This document shows positions 20,584 through 32,436 of a DNA stretch of 64,000 bases, piece by piece (the first letter of the stretch is position 1; the number at the start of each line of letters is the position of its first letter). The translations under genes and the position numbers were made by a program. The notes below the pieces were generated by a model. It was not told the origin of the DNA, did no database searches, and saw only the letters and a program-made list of their open reading frames with translations. Origin of the DNA: Saccharum officinarum (lineage: Eukaryota > Streptophyta > Magnoliopsida > Poales > Poaceae); assembly GCA_020631735.1 (NCBI GenBank), contig CM036168.1:101576036-101640035 (forward strand). The letters are read 5' to 3'.

Positions 20584-22349
20584 ATGGCTCCGGAGGCCGT
20601 CGTGGAGATGGAGGACATCCTACGCGTCGTCCTCACCTGCCTCCCCGCTCCGCCCTTCCGCACCACCGGTGCCTCCCGTCGCTCCCACAGCCCCCGCGGC
20701 TGCGGCGGCGGCGAGGACCGCATCAGCCGCCTCCCGGACGCGGTGCTCTCCAACATCGTGGCGCGCCTCCCCACTAAGGACGCAGCGCGCACCACCGCGC
20801 TCTCCAGGCGCTGGCGCCGCGTCTGGGCCTCCACGCCGCTCGTCCTCGACGACTCCGACCTCCTCGTCTTCCACGGCGACGGCGGCCTCTCCGCTCCCGT
20901 CAACTGGCCAGCCGTCACCGACGCCGTATCCCGCGTCATCGGCGCCCACAGGGGCCCCATCCGCTTCGTGCGCCTCACCTGCTGCTCCATGGAGCTGGCC
21001 GCGCGCCACGGCATTCTCCAGTACTGGCTCCGGGTCCTCGCCGCGGGGGGAGTCGAGGACCTCGTCCTCGTCAACCGCCCCTTCCCCCGCTCCCTGCGCC
21101 TCCCCGTCGACGTCCTCCACATCGCCTCCCTCCGCACCCTCTACCTCGGCTTCTGGCAATTCCCGGACACCGCCGCCCTCCCGCGAGGCCGCGCCGCCGT
21201 GTTCCCCCGCCTCCAGGAGATTGGACTCTGCGCCACCACCATCCACGCCAGGGACATCGACCACCTGCTCGCCTGCAGCCCCGTGCTCGAGAAGTTCGCC
21301 ATCATCGCCAGCCTCTACCACACCCGCTCTGTCCGGATCCGCAGCTGCAGCCTCCAGTGCCTTTTCTTCTGGAAGTCCCTGGCGGATGAGCTCGACGTGG
21401 TCGTCGCCCCGCGCCTCCAGCGCCTAATCCTGTGGCAGGCGTGCCAATCCATGATCATCGGCTCCGTCACCTTCCCCACCAGGGTCAGGATTGGCCACGC
21501 CACCGAGCTCAAGGTGCTCGGCTACCTGGAACCAAGCATCCACCAGCTCCAGATTGGCAGCACCATAATTGAGGTATCTCTTTCTCCTTTGTTTCCTCCT
21601 ACATTGCATAATTCATAATTGCATAAGCATAGATTTATCTATATCTATATGTGCCATCGATCCAAATGTTACCTTCAATTTTAATCCATGGCAGTAATGG
21701 TTCTCAATTGTGCTGTAGAGTGGAACAAAGATGATCCCATCTAGCATGGTTCCAAGTGTCAAGATCTTGGCCTTGAAGATACAATTCAGAATCCGCAAGG
21801 AAGCTAAGATGCTACCCACTTTCCTGAGATGCTTTCCCAATGTGGAGACATTGCATGTTCTGGTGAGATCCCATTCACCCCATATCGTTATAGCTTATTA
21901 ATTTCAATCTCTCTCTTTCTAAACCCTCGAGCATTATCACCATTGTTAGTGGAGTCACATATATACACACGGTGATTTTGCAGTCTCATGAAGCTGAGGA
22001 GCCAGATGGCAAGCTCAATTCGAAGTTCTGGGAAGAGGTTGGCTACATCGACTGCCTAGAGACACACATCACCAAGGTGGTGTTCGACAAATTCAGAGGA
22101 GAGCGCTGCGAGCTCGCGTTCCTCAAGTTCATCCTAGAGAGGGCACAATCACTGCTGAAGCTTGTGATTGTATTGGCCAAAGGAGATCAAGCCTCAGTGG
22201 ATGAGATGCTCGCCAAGTTTAAGTCTCTGACCACGGCGAAACGAGCCAGCGAATGCCCTACTCTTTTGGCAGTCGTCCGTGAGGGAGACAGCCCCTGGTA
22301 CTTTCAGAGAGCATCCGATCTTTCTGTTAGTGACCCCTTTGATTGGTGA
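20584..22349 (+). CDS. F-box protein with LRR-like region and FBD domain (intact)
   Basis: Predicted role: substrate receptor of an SCF E3 ubiquitin ligase; the substrate is unknown. Three exons, all phase 0: 20584-21573 (donor GTATC), 21719-21862 (donor GTGAG) and 21984-22349, giving about 499 residues. The F-box is at residues 45-85 (EDRISRLPDAVLSNIVARLPTKDAARTTALSRRWRRVW), leucine-rich-like repeats follow (SLRTLYLGFW, LQEIGLCATTIHARDIDHLLACSPVLEKFAI), and the FBD domain is in exon 3 (ITKVVFDKFRGERCELAFLKFILERAQSLLKLVIVL), ending SDLSVSDPFDW. The start MAPEAVVEMEDIL is the first Met of the frame with a GC-rich leader. A dead paralogue lies 2 kb upstream, so this is a tandem pair. No frameshift or stop is seen. 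Confidence 0.92.
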
Positions 22350-23295
22350 GGCTCAAGTACATGACCGATCTATTATTCTCCTGAGCTGGACAGTTGTTTT
22401 TTTGTCATTCAGTGTATACTTGCTAGGCATTCCCCAGAATGTTGTCTCGTGTTGTGTTGATAGTATCAGCTTGATAAGTGTGAGTACAGTTCTGAGTGAA
22501 TCAGGAGAGGTATTGTAGTTCATGCAAAATGCTGCTTGACGTTTCACTATTGAAAATATAGATTCTGCATAGCTGCTCGAGTTGAGTACCTCCTAATGTT
22601 GTCACTGGCTAGTTTCTCAGTGGAAATACTACTGTATCCTGGGCACAGTTGGAACTGGAAAATGTCATATTGGTAACCCCTGATTCTGTGTATTGTTGAT
22701 TGTGGTTCTCTGTAATTTCTCCAGCCTGCCGTTTGATTCTACTCGGCTAGTTTCGGTTGCTCATATTGATGATCATACCTGCACAGTCAAGATATGCATG
22801 GGCTCGCTGCATCAGCCGGCTTATCGGCCGCAAAAACCATCAGCCTAACAGCTTAAAGTTTTTTTTAAGACCGGAACACCGCCGGCATTTATTACATAAT
22901 ATAAGAGTTACATGCGCAAGCAGCACTAAAAAAAATCCAAACGTTAATTTCTTGAGAATCAATGTTTATGCTGCTTGGTCAGATTTGCTTGGATTTTAGG
23001 CTGGAAATGGTCACACCGGAGTTAAGCAAGCAAGGTGTGGCTATAATTTTCCACTACCACATTCTGCCAAGTTTGAATCGTAGAAATGGCTTCGTTGGCA
23101 TCTGCCTCGACAGAGCTCATGGTAAAAAATTCACAACAGCACAGCGTCACAAACATAAATGTGAATCTCTTGCACAACTGGGCATCACAAGGGAGTCAAC
23201 ATGAAGCAAGCAAGATCCGCATTAGACCCAAATCTAGTTATCGGTTCGGTACAGAAGTTTTTTGCAAAGCTAAGCACGATTTCACAATCTATGCA
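22350..23295. other. 3' flank of the F-box gene with small repeat debris
   Basis: No gene was recognised. 22790-22850 contains CAGCCGGCTTATC words like the small CTGTTCGGCT MITE family. 22858-22930 (T-run, then GACCGGAACACCGCCGGCATTTATTACAT) resembles a very short minus-strand LINE 3' end. Confidence 0.4.
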
Positions 23296-25937
23296 CACTA
23301 CCGGAAACAGCGAATTTGCCGAGTGTCCCGAGTTTTGCCGAGAGCCAACTATCGGGCACTCGGCAAACACCCTCTTTGCCGAGTGCCACCGTAGCGACAC
23401 TTGGCGTACACAAAACACTCGGCAAATAAGATCTTTGCCGAGTGCCGTGCTCTAGACACTCGGCAAAGAGCACATCTTTGTCGAGTGCAAAAAAAAAAAC
23501 ACTCGGCAAATAGATTACACTAGGCATCAACCGCCGTCCGTTAACATTCAGCCGCCGCTGTTAGAACTTTACCGAGTGTCTGAACTTTGCCAAGTGTCTG
23601 GAGATGACACTCGGCACGACAAAGAAATAATTTTTCCTCTCCTGCCCTTCAAACTTTTTCTGCTCTCCACATACAACATGTGGTACTCTATGTTAAAATT
23701 TGGTATTTTTTTGTATCTGTTTGTTATATTTAATTAATTAATTGCATTTCAAGTAATTTTTTTGAATCGAGTCAAATTTGAACTGCAAGTGAGTCAAATA
23801 ATAGAAAAAATTGAGTAGAAAAATGTTATTCATGTTACTCAGCCCAATTTGAGGCCGTACCTGTGAAATGAAAAGGAATTTGGAACATCTTGTTCAGGAA
23901 ACACGACCACGAACGTGTGGCCAAATGGTTTTTAAATTTTAAAAAAGCAAACGAAGTCTGAAAATCATGAGATTTATCAAGATGTAATAATATCATACGT
24001 AGAGGTTGTGGTAAAAAATTGAGATGATTTCGCATAAGTTGTCATGTCTGATGCTTACAAACTGAAGCATCTCCAAAGAAGAAGCATATAGTTGAGAAGG
24101 ATCCAGTAAGATTTGGAATCAAAGTGACGGTCGAATTATGGTTTGACTACAAAACTTTTTGTATAGGCAATAGACAACAAAGATTGTTTCATATGAAATT
24201 TTGGTAACTTTTCGGATCCGTTTGATAATTTTAATTTTCAAACTGCAATTATAGAATTTTAATTGATATAAATTGAATTTGAGCTATAACGGCATAAAAT
24301 AATGGTCTAATATTCGTAGAAGCATCGAATATGCATTATTGAGTGAATTTGACAAGGAATTCTCAAAGTACATTCGACAAATTAGTAAAACACATAGTGG
24401 AAAAGAAAGAGAAGAAAGGAAATTTTAAAAAATATTCAATCTTTGCCGAGTGCCAGAGGACAACACTCGACAAACTGGTGCTTTGTCGAGTGCCATACAG
24501 TGGGCACACGACAAACGCTTGTTGGAAAAAAAAGAAAAAGAAAAAGAAGAAAAGATTTTTTTTTAAAAAAATCAATCTTTGCCGAGTGCCACATAGCGGG
24601 CACTCGGCAAACTTCTGCCAGCAAAAAAAAGTAGAAAAGAAAAAGACAAAAATGAATTAAAAAAATTGAATCTTTGCCGAGTGCCAGATAGCATGGCATT
24701 CGACAAACTTCTGTCAGGAAAAAAAGATAGAAAAGAAAAAGAAGATAGAGAATTAAAAAAAATCTTTGCCGAGTGCCGGATCGGGGGCACTCGGCAAAGG
24801 CTGTGTTTGCCAAGTGCCGGATCGCGGGCACTCAGCAAACAGTCCGTGGCAAACACTTAGCCACTCAACCCGCGCCGGCACCCGCACGCACGCACGCAAC
24901 GCACGCACGCACTCGCGCACGCACACACACCCGCACCCGCAGCCACCGCCGCTCACCCGCCGCCGCCCCGCCGTTGCCCGGCCTCCCGACGCCCCTGCCC
25001 TGCACGGCTCCGGTCTGGCACAACCCTGTCACCCCTGCCCTCCCCGGCGTGGCGTGCACCTCCCCAGCGCGCCCCTCCCTGGCGTGCCCCTCCCCGGCGC
25101 GACGCTCCCCTCCCTGGCCCGCCGCCGAGGCCACCCCCTCCTCTTCTCTTTGTCGGCCCGTCACTTACAAATGTAATAACCTTTTATCTTCAGCTTGTTA
25201 ATTCTTAGTGAGCGAATAGTATTCTTGTTCTTACTTATTGTGTTCATCGACCGTGCAACAGAGCAAGTGCTGGCATACTGTTTAGCCATTACTTTATTTC
25301 ATTTGAAGTGCAATGTTTCTCCGGCTCATGCTTTGCATATATTCAAGTTAATTAGTTTATTCAAGCATGCTTATTTATATAGAGCTCTTGTTTGTCAGTT
25401 AATTAGTAACTTAAATAATTCACTTTTGCTATTTGCTTCCACGATGCTTCGAGAAATACCTAGGGTTACCACATCACAAGTTAGGGAGTGTAACCTATGA
25501 CGTGTTTTACAAATTTGTGGTTGTCGGCCATCGTGCCATTTTACAAATTTGTGGTTGTTGGCTATCGTGCCATTGTTGCAGGTTTTGGAAACCTCACCGT
25601 GCAGGGGAGGTGCTGCCGAAAATTTTCAATTGACAGTATTATGTTTCTTTTTTTTGCAGAGAAGAGCCCATCGAAGCCGAGCCGGAGTCCCCGATCGTCT
25701 TCCTCACCGCTACGAGTCTACCTGCACCGTGTCACCTTGCCATTGCACCGATCCGCCACGGCCCCGCTAGCCTGACTTCACCGCCACCCAAGGTAAAACC
25801 CCTCTTTCCGTATCATGTTCGTAGATCATATACCCCAGTTAGACGTCTCCCGTTCAAAAGAGATACAATTGGAAATATGCAGATCTTTGCATATCTATAA
25901 CCGTATCTGTTTTGAATTGTCCATGTTTTTTTGACAG

Positions 25938-26137
25938 CCCGAGGATGCGTAGATGGGGTTAGTTTCCATGGTCTACTCCGATCCGAGATAGAGTTTCAGC
26001 ATCACCTCCCTATTGTTCTCTGGATACACAATCTCCCTACAGGACGTGTATTTGAAGAACAGCGGGGAGGTGATGTAAAATTCTGTCTTCAGATCGGAGT
26101 AGACCATGAAAACTAACCCCATCTACGCATCCTCGGG
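25938..26137. repeat. 200-base imperfect palindrome (hairpin) before the transposase
   Basis: The outer arms of 46 bases (25938-25983 and 26092-26137) pair with one mismatch. Further inside, CATCACCTCCC near 26000 pairs with GGGAGGTGATG near 26075. The loop is under 60 bases if the inner arms pair. A transcript through it could fold into a long hairpin. Confidence 0.93.
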
Positions 26138-26225
26138 TGGGATTAGGACCTATCTTCACCATTAGATCGTATGAAGATCGTGTAGATGCATTTGATTCTT
26201 ATATTACTCCCCAATATGTTAGAGG

Positions 26226-27976
26226 ATGGATGACCGTGAGTGGATGTACATGGGCCGCTCAAGTCAGACTGAGTTCTCTGATGAATGGATCCGTAAGACC
26301 GATGCTTTCTTGGAACTAGCATTTGCTAAGGCTAAAGGAGCCCGTGCCACTTGGTGTCCCTGTCGCAATTGTGCAAACACGCGTCGACAAACAAAGGAGG
26401 TCATGCGTAAACATCTTTGCAAGTTTGGATTTACGGCAGACTATACCCGGTAGATCTACCATGGTGAAGCCGATTGTATGAGAGAGGAGGTCATGAGACC
26501 ACGTTTGAGGATTATGATGCTGATGGAGGGGTAGAAGACATGTTAGATAACTGTCATGAAGCACACTTCGCTGAAGGATAGGGAGAGAGCTAGAGGCAAC
26601 CGCAAAGGCGTATTACGACATGTTGTCTGTGGCACAGAAACCCCTTCATGGCGGACAAAGGTTTCTCAACTGGATGACATTGGTCGTGTAATGGCCTTAA
26701 AGTCCCAGTTTAGCATGAGTCTAGATGCCTTCGATGCTATGCTAACAGTTATTGGCAGCCTGCTTCTAGAGGGTCACATTCTGCCAAAGAGCATGTACGA
26801 GTCATAAAAACTCCTTCATGCACTTAAGATGCCATATGAGAAGATACATGCTTGTCCAAAGGGGTGCATCCTATTTAGGAAAGAACATGCGAAAGCAAAG
26901 TATTGTGCAAAGTGTGGATCCTCTAGGTTCCTAGAGGTAGACTCTAGTGATGGTAAGAAGAGGCAGCTTGAGGTCCCCGTGAAAATCCTACGGTACCTTC
27001 CATTCGTACCGAGGATCCAACGGCTATACATGATTGAGAAAACTATGAAACATATGACATGACACAAAAATGGACGTCGATACAATCTTGAGAAGCTGGT
27101 ACATCCATCTGATGGTGAACCATGGACCCACTTGATGTGATTCATCGTGAGAAAGCTCTAGAGGCTCATAATGTACGTGTTGCGCTAGCAACAGATGGGT
27201 TCGATCCTTATGGAATGATGGCCTCCCATACACTTGTTGGCCCATGTTCGTTATCCCTCTTAATCTCCCCCCCCCCGGCGTCATCTTCCAACGACAGAAC
27301 ATATTCTTGTCATTGATAATTCCTGAACCACCAAGAATAATATGGGTGTGTTCATGAAGCCTGTGATTGATGAATTGGTCCATGCTTGAGAGGAAGGGTA
27401 TGGACATACGACCGAGCTACAAAGAGAAACTTCAAAATGCATGTTTGGTACCACTACTCCCTGCATGACTTCCTAGCATATGAGATATTCTGCGCCTGGT
27501 GTGTTCATGAGAAGTTCCCATGCCCATTATGCAAGGCAGCTCTGAAGTTCATTTGGTTGTGGAAGGGTGGCAAATATTCTTCGTTCGACAAACATCGACA
27601 ATTCCTCCCTCTTGACCATCCATTCAGATGAGACATCAAGAACTTTACGAAAGGTGTCGTAGTTACAGACCCTGCATCGCAGATGACAACTGGTGCCGTG
27701 GTTCGTGCTCAGATAGATGCTCTCGAGGTCAATCAAGAAGAAGGTGGTTTTGTGGGATATGGTGAGCAACATGCGTGGACTCATAAGTCGGGCTTGTTGA
27801 GGCTCCCTTATTTTGATGACCTTCTTCCACATAACATTGATGTAATGCACACTGAAAAGAATGTTGCCAAGGCACTTTGGGCAACAATCATGGACATTGG
27901 TGATAAGACAAAGGACAACATTAAGGCTAGAGTGGATCTGGCAATCTTATGCGATAGACCAAACCAAAAAATGTAG
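26226..27976 (+). pseudogene. CACTA TNP2-type transposase, decayed
   Basis: The transposase would cut and join element ends. The N-terminal transposase-associated domain is present (MDDREWMYMGRSSQTEFSDEWIRK... with cysteines in CPCRNCAN, 26226-26450). Later pieces are the zinc-like HACPKGCILFRKEH...KYCAKCG (26838-26930), RFVPRIQRLY-like sequence, LATDGFDPYGMM (27190), YDRATKRNFKMHVWYHYSLHDF (27403-27470), and HNIDVMHTEKNVAKALWATIMDI (27830-27900). Several TGG/CAG-type codons are now stops (after DYTR, after LDHPFR, before PPRGGKTW) and the frame shifts repeatedly, so no protein can be made. Confidence 0.9.
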
Positions 27977-28001
27977 CCTCCTAGAGGCGGCAAGACATGG
28001 A

Positions 28002-28156
28002 GTGTAACACCCCTGGTGTTAGTTAGCCTCATAATGCATTCGTAATGCATGATCATGGCATCCTAGTCTCTTATCATGAGCTTAGCATCATGTTTGATTA
28101 GTAAAAGTGTTGAAACATATCAATTGCAACATTTGAAACATAAGTATGCAACATAC
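28002..28156 (+). mobile_element. Probable LTR start inserted in the CACTA transposase, runs into gap
   Basis: The coding sense PPRGGKTW stops and TGTAACACCCCTGGTGTTAG begins. TGTAACACC is a common first word of grass LTRs. Only 155 bases are seen before the run of N, so this is a weak call. The LTR length and the internal region are unknown. Confidence 0.4.
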
Positions 28157-28256
28157 NNNNNNNNNNNNNNNNNNNNNNNNNNNNNNNNNNNNNNNNNNNN
28201 NNNNNNNNNNNNNNNNNNNNNNNNNNNNNNNNNNNNNNNNNNNNNNNNNNNNNNNN
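28157..28256. other. Assembly gap of 100 N
   Basis: Exactly 100 unknown bases, the usual placeholder for a gap of unknown size. It lies between repeat sequences, where collapse or misjoin is likely. Confidence 0.99.
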
Positions 28257-28384
28257 TTTTAGGTTATGAGGTACATAAGTATGGCTGTCAGAGGTCATTA
28301 TGACAATGATAGGTACATGTGGGCCATCATAATTAGGAGGTCTGTGACACAATGTGATCACATACACAAATGAAATCCTCAGCA

Positions 28385-29957
28385 ATAAGATGACACAAAA
28401 TTTTTTACCGAGGTTCACTTGCTTCCCGGCAAGCTACTCCTCATTGTGGCGATGCACCCACTTGATGGATCGCGAGCTAATCAACTATCAAGAGTTAAAC
28501 CCTTAGCGGTTGCTGCACATCCACTCACAAGATGGGATCCTCCAAGCCACGAGCTCCACTAGAGTAGTCAATTCGTGAACTCCCGCGGAGAAGGCTCAAG
28601 AACCCCTCACAATCGCTTGGTGAGGCTCGAAACAATCTCCAATCACGAGCTCAACACCACCGCTGCTCCCAACCGTCTAGGGTGTCGGGAAACACCCAAG
28701 AGTAAGCAATCCGTAGCAAACTCAAGAATCAAGTGCCACTAGATGCAACTCTCAATGCAATGCACTTGAATCTCACTCAATCTCTCTAGAGTATGCAACC
28801 AAGCAAGAAGATGGGTGAAGGGAAAGTTCTCTAGCTCAAAGTGTGTCTCAACATCTCAAATGTGCAAGAGAGAACCCCCAAGGGCCGGCCACCTCTTATT
28901 TATAGCGAATGGAAAAGCCACTAGTCGTTATACCCTGTCGAGGGTGACAGGCGCGGCCACGCCAAGGCGACAGACGCTGCAGTGCCGCGTCCGTCGCACC
29001 TCTGTGCGCCACGTGTCCCCCGCGTGCTCAAAGTCAACGGTCGAATTTGCCTTCGACAGACACGTCCATCGCGCCCGAGACCTAGCGTCTGTCGCATCGA
29101 TAGACGCGATCCAGAGAGCCCTGCAACGCGCGCGACTCAACAGACGCGTCTGACCCGCCAACACCAGACCCGGCCAGCGTCTGTCGCGCACAGCTCGCCT
29201 CCGCTTGCTCCTGCGCCCGGCTGACGCCACTGTCGACGGACGCTGACGTTGTGCGTCCGTCGCATGGCCACCACCGCGTCTGTCACGCCACCACAGCAGG
29301 CTATCGCCAGGGTAAGCCGACAGACGCTGAGGGCAGAGTCTGTTGCTCCGAGGACAGCGTCTGTCGCTCGTAAAACAGCGATGACCACCACCGCGACTTT
29401 GTCTCCGGTTCTCGCATCCGGCGCAATGGAAAATAGGTATTTCATTTTCCCGAAAATGCCTGAATCAAACCCCTCTCTACCGCTCAAACTCCGCCGCCTT
29501 CGCTAATGTGCCAACACCATCATGTGTATATCACCATACGCATGTGTGTTAGCATTTTCACAATCATTTTTTAAGGCGTTACGTTAGCTCTACTAGATCC
29601 TAATACATATGCTCGAGATGATGACCTAGTAGCACTTGATTTACGAGCTAACCGTGATTGCCCCTCTTGATAGTCGGCTATCAATTCTAAACCCGGACAA
29701 TCACTTCTTTACTCATCTTAGACCGGCAAAAGTGAACCCTACGATTATACCTTTGCCTTGATCACTTTGTTCCATGTACATCTCCACATGCTTGATCATC
29801 ATTTTATGTGCATCTCCACCTCTTGTGATCTTGTGGCCATCACTTCATGCCACATGCTCCTTCATCACGTGTGTTGCTTATGCCTAACTCATTTCACTTG
29901 ATACAATAGCATTAACAACTTGGTGTCATTAATTATCAAAACCAAACTTGGGCTTTC
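28385..29957 (-). mobile_element. Dispersed 2 kb repeat, copy 2 (left end lost)
   Basis: From about 28390 the landmarks of the 8538-10598 element recur in the same order, ending CCAAACTTGGGCTTTC. The left end is missing or hidden by the gap. The GC-rich word array (28930-29390) uses CAGACGC/GCGTCTGTC instead of ACCGGACGC. No coding sequence was found. Confidence 0.65.
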
Positions 29958-30428
29958 ACACGGCGTGCAGCAGCGGGGCGCGCGGCGCACAGCGAGCTGG
30001 AGCGGGCGTAGCGGGGGAAGGAGCACGGCGTGGCGACGGAGGGGGTGCGGTGCTGGATGGGGAGCCGCACGGCACGGGATGGGTGCGCGGCGGGAAGACG
30101 GTAGCAGTGAGCTCATGGCGTAACAACGCGCGATGGGCGAACACGAGAGTAGACGGAGAAAAGCCGATATGAAGCAGGTCTGTTGGGCTGGTAGCGTGCA
30201 AGCCCGGAAAGCGACGTTTGTCTGCTGAGCATTACCGTAATTGTAATCAAGTCAAACATTTTGTTTGGACTTTAATAGCCAGCGTTGGCCTTTTAATTCT
30301 GTCGGGGCAGGCTTGAGCTCATGCTCATGTCGTGTACTAAATACTAATACAAGACGTGATTCAACATTGCGAAGGATGTCAACTGGCAATGCATGTGTAG
30401 ATGAGTTATGTTCTTAAGCTTTTATATA
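29958..30428. other. GC-rich block and non-coding spacer
   Basis: 29958-30180 is GC-rich with no recognisable protein. It ends with GCGACGTTTGTC...GAGCATTACCGTAA (30210-30242), the same terminal phrase seen at the ends of the GC-rich elements at 15.5 and 59.4 kb, so it may be a truncated relative. 30243-30428 shows nothing. Confidence 0.4.
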
Positions 30429-31578
30429 TTTTTTTGAAACGGAACCGGCAGGAGAGCTGCCTATTGTATTAAAATGAAGAGAGCCTAGAAAGGCAATGTA
30501 CAAATATGTACAAATTTGTACAACCGGGCCAAGGCTCCTCGAGTCCTCGGCACAAGCAGGATTACATCAAGCGTCATGTTTTGCTCCCGCCATTGTCCAT
30601 AGGCCCGCTTCATCCTTGATTTTCTGGAGGAGTTGCATTGGCGCAAACTCCTTGCGCTCGAAGATTCTTGCATTTCTTTCATTCCAGACCTCCCAACAGA
30701 CAAGAATGATGATGGAGCGGAGACCTCGTCTCGCCGTCAAAGGTGTACGATCTATGTTTTCCCACCAAGTTTGTACCGAGTCTCCTAGCACCCAGGCGGA
30801 AGGTCGCAACTGCTCATTACACAACCATATTGCAATACCTTCCCAGATACGCCTAATGTAGCGACAATATTGAAATAGATGGACGTCAGTTTCTTGACTG
30901 CGCCTGCACAGGGGGCACACTCCATTATTCGGTCATCGCCTCGCTTGTAGCCTATCAGCGGTCTAGATTCTGTTTTGGATGGCGAGCCATGCGAAGAATT
31001 TGCATTTTGGTGGCGCCCAGACTTTCCAGATGAGTTGCTTGAAATTTGTTTGCGTTGCTCCAACAAATTGCGCGTGGTAGGCTGATCCTGTTGTGAATTT
31101 GCCATCCGACTTAAAATTCCAGTTGATGCTATCCTGCCTGTCGGGGTGTAGTTGGATGTGGCTAAGAGCGCTCCAAAGCCGGACATATTCCACGAAGTGT
31201 TGGAAGGTGAAGCCTGCATGTCGTAGGTCTATGTCTGTAATCCACGCTATGTTGCGCATACCTTCGGCGAGCGATTTGTTTTTGTTCTTCGAAATTCGGA
31301 AGATATTTGGCGCTAGATCTTGGGGCCTTTGACCCTGTAGCCAGGCACTGCTCCAAAAAGATGTTCTTGTGCCATCGCCAATTGTGATTGAAGTTGCTGC
31401 AGCAAATACGAGCCTATCAGTCGTGTCACACAGTGTGTCTGGATTGTTCATCATTGTTCCATCTTCCTCCCATTCTTTCCACAGCCATTTGAGACGTAGT
31501 GCTCTTGTAAACTTTCCTTGATGAAAAATGCCTAGACTCCCAGATTCAGTTGGTCTTGTGAAACGTGGCCAATTCACT
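30429..31578 (-). pseudogene. 5'-truncated L1-type LINE (ORF2 C-terminal part)
   Basis: LINE ORF2 encodes endonuclease and reverse transcriptase; only the part after the catalytic domain remains. From 31578 the minus frame reads NWPRFTRPTESGSLGIFHQGKFTRALRLKWLWKEW, then the zf-RVT region (WNFKSDGKFTTGSAYHAQF, KVWAPPKCKFFAWLA). It continues after a frame change with CPLCRRSQETDVHLFQYC (zinc-binding CxxC...HxxxxC) and WEVWNERNARIFER. The 3' tail is an A-run at 30429-30435 (minus strand). 5' truncation at the insertion edge is usual for LINEs. A small MITE adjoins its 5' end at 31585. Confidence 0.88.
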
Positions 31579-31584
31579 TTTATA

Positions 31585-31712
31585 GGCCCTGTTTATCCGG
31601 CTTATAATTCGTACTTTTCAGCTTATTTTTTCAGCTGAAACATTATTTTTCTCTCACAACAAATTAGCTAACGGTGTTTTTCAGCCGGCTTATCAGCACA
31701 ACCGAACGGGGC
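31585..31712. mobile_element. Small MITE, CTGTTCGGCT-like family, ATA target duplication
   Basis: A 128-base element begins GGCCCTGTTTATCCGGCTTATAA and ends TTATCAGCACAACCGAACGGGGCC, with ATA on both sides (31582-31584, 31713-31715). The middle carries the family word TTTTTCTCTCACA. Related copies are at 34122-34273 and 44115-44243. Confidence 0.85.
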
Positions 31713-31732
31713 CATATAAGCAACAAAATGCT

Positions 31733-32100
31733 TGCAAAGAACCGACTTAAACATCACACTGAACAATTCAGAAAAAAAGGGTCCATACCGATAGTCCGAT
31801 ACGGCGAAACCGTCGTACTCGTATATACGACAATTATAAATACCAGATGAACCAAACATCCCAGACCCAAGGGGAACGGCCTGTTTCTGGCTGCAAAGAA
31901 CCGACTTAAACATCACATTAAACAATTGAGAAAAAGAAGATCCATACCGATACGGCGATACTGTCGTACTCGTATATACGACAATTAAATACCAGAACCG
32001 AACAATTCAGAAAAAGATCCATATATCGTATATGTACGACAATTAAATACCAGAACCAAATATCCGAGACCCAAGGGGAAACGCGCCTGTTTCTGGTTGC
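31733..32100. repeat. Three-copy direct repeat in the SBPase upstream region
   Basis: A unit of about 160 bases starting GCAAAGAACCGACTTAAACATCACA is followed by a second, shortened copy (from 31893) and a third, partial copy (about 31990-32100). Shared words are GAACAATTCAGAAAAA, GTCGTACTCGTATATACGAC and GACCCAAGGGGAA. The block ends about 335 bases before the SBPase start codon. Confidence 0.88.
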
Positions 32101-32436
32101 TTGGAGTTGGAGCTGGAGTGCGTACTGCGTAGGCCCGTCCGATCCGTGGCTCGTCTCGGCATGGCCACACAAACCACGAATGGTCATCGTGCACCGCAGC
32201 GCGGCCTCCCCTTTCTATCTTCTCCAGCTCCAAATGGCGCCACCGCGGCGGCCGGGTTATCTTGTCCAGACGTGCATCCTGCGTGTGATCCATCCCTCCC
32301 CGCGCCGTGCTTGCTAGTAGTCGCAGGCACCAGCTGACCACCACCAAGCGTTAACGCACGCAGACAATCTCAACAGCATCCATCAGGTTTAGGCCCTTGC
32401 CGTCGTTGAGCGCCCGGGCCACCGCAGCTGAAAGCA

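Larger units (their letters stand above)
23296..28001 (+). mobile_element. CACTA (En/Spm) transposon, degenerate, right end missing
   Basis: The left terminus is CACTACCGGAAACAGCG followed by many TTTGCCGAGTG and CACTCGGCAAA words in both orientations (23310-23615 and again 24440-24845), the subterminal repeats of this superfamily. A GC-rich stretch with ACGC repeats (24870-25160) follows, then a 200-base palindrome and a TNP2-type transposase pseudogene to 27976. The right terminus is not seen: coding sense breaks at 28001 where a sequence starting TGTAACACCC begins. An AT-rich block between the two subterminal clusters (23620-24430) may be a later insertion. Confidence 0.88.

Noticed and set aside
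20620..21427. Long frames antisense to and overlapping the F-box gene
   Set aside because: GC-rich third positions leave other frames open; only the frame with F-box and FBD motifs has matching exons and a paralogue.
24865..25201. Ala/Pro/Arg-rich frames in ACGC-repeat DNA
   Set aside because: Simple-sequence and GC-rich leader of the CACTA element; no protein signature.
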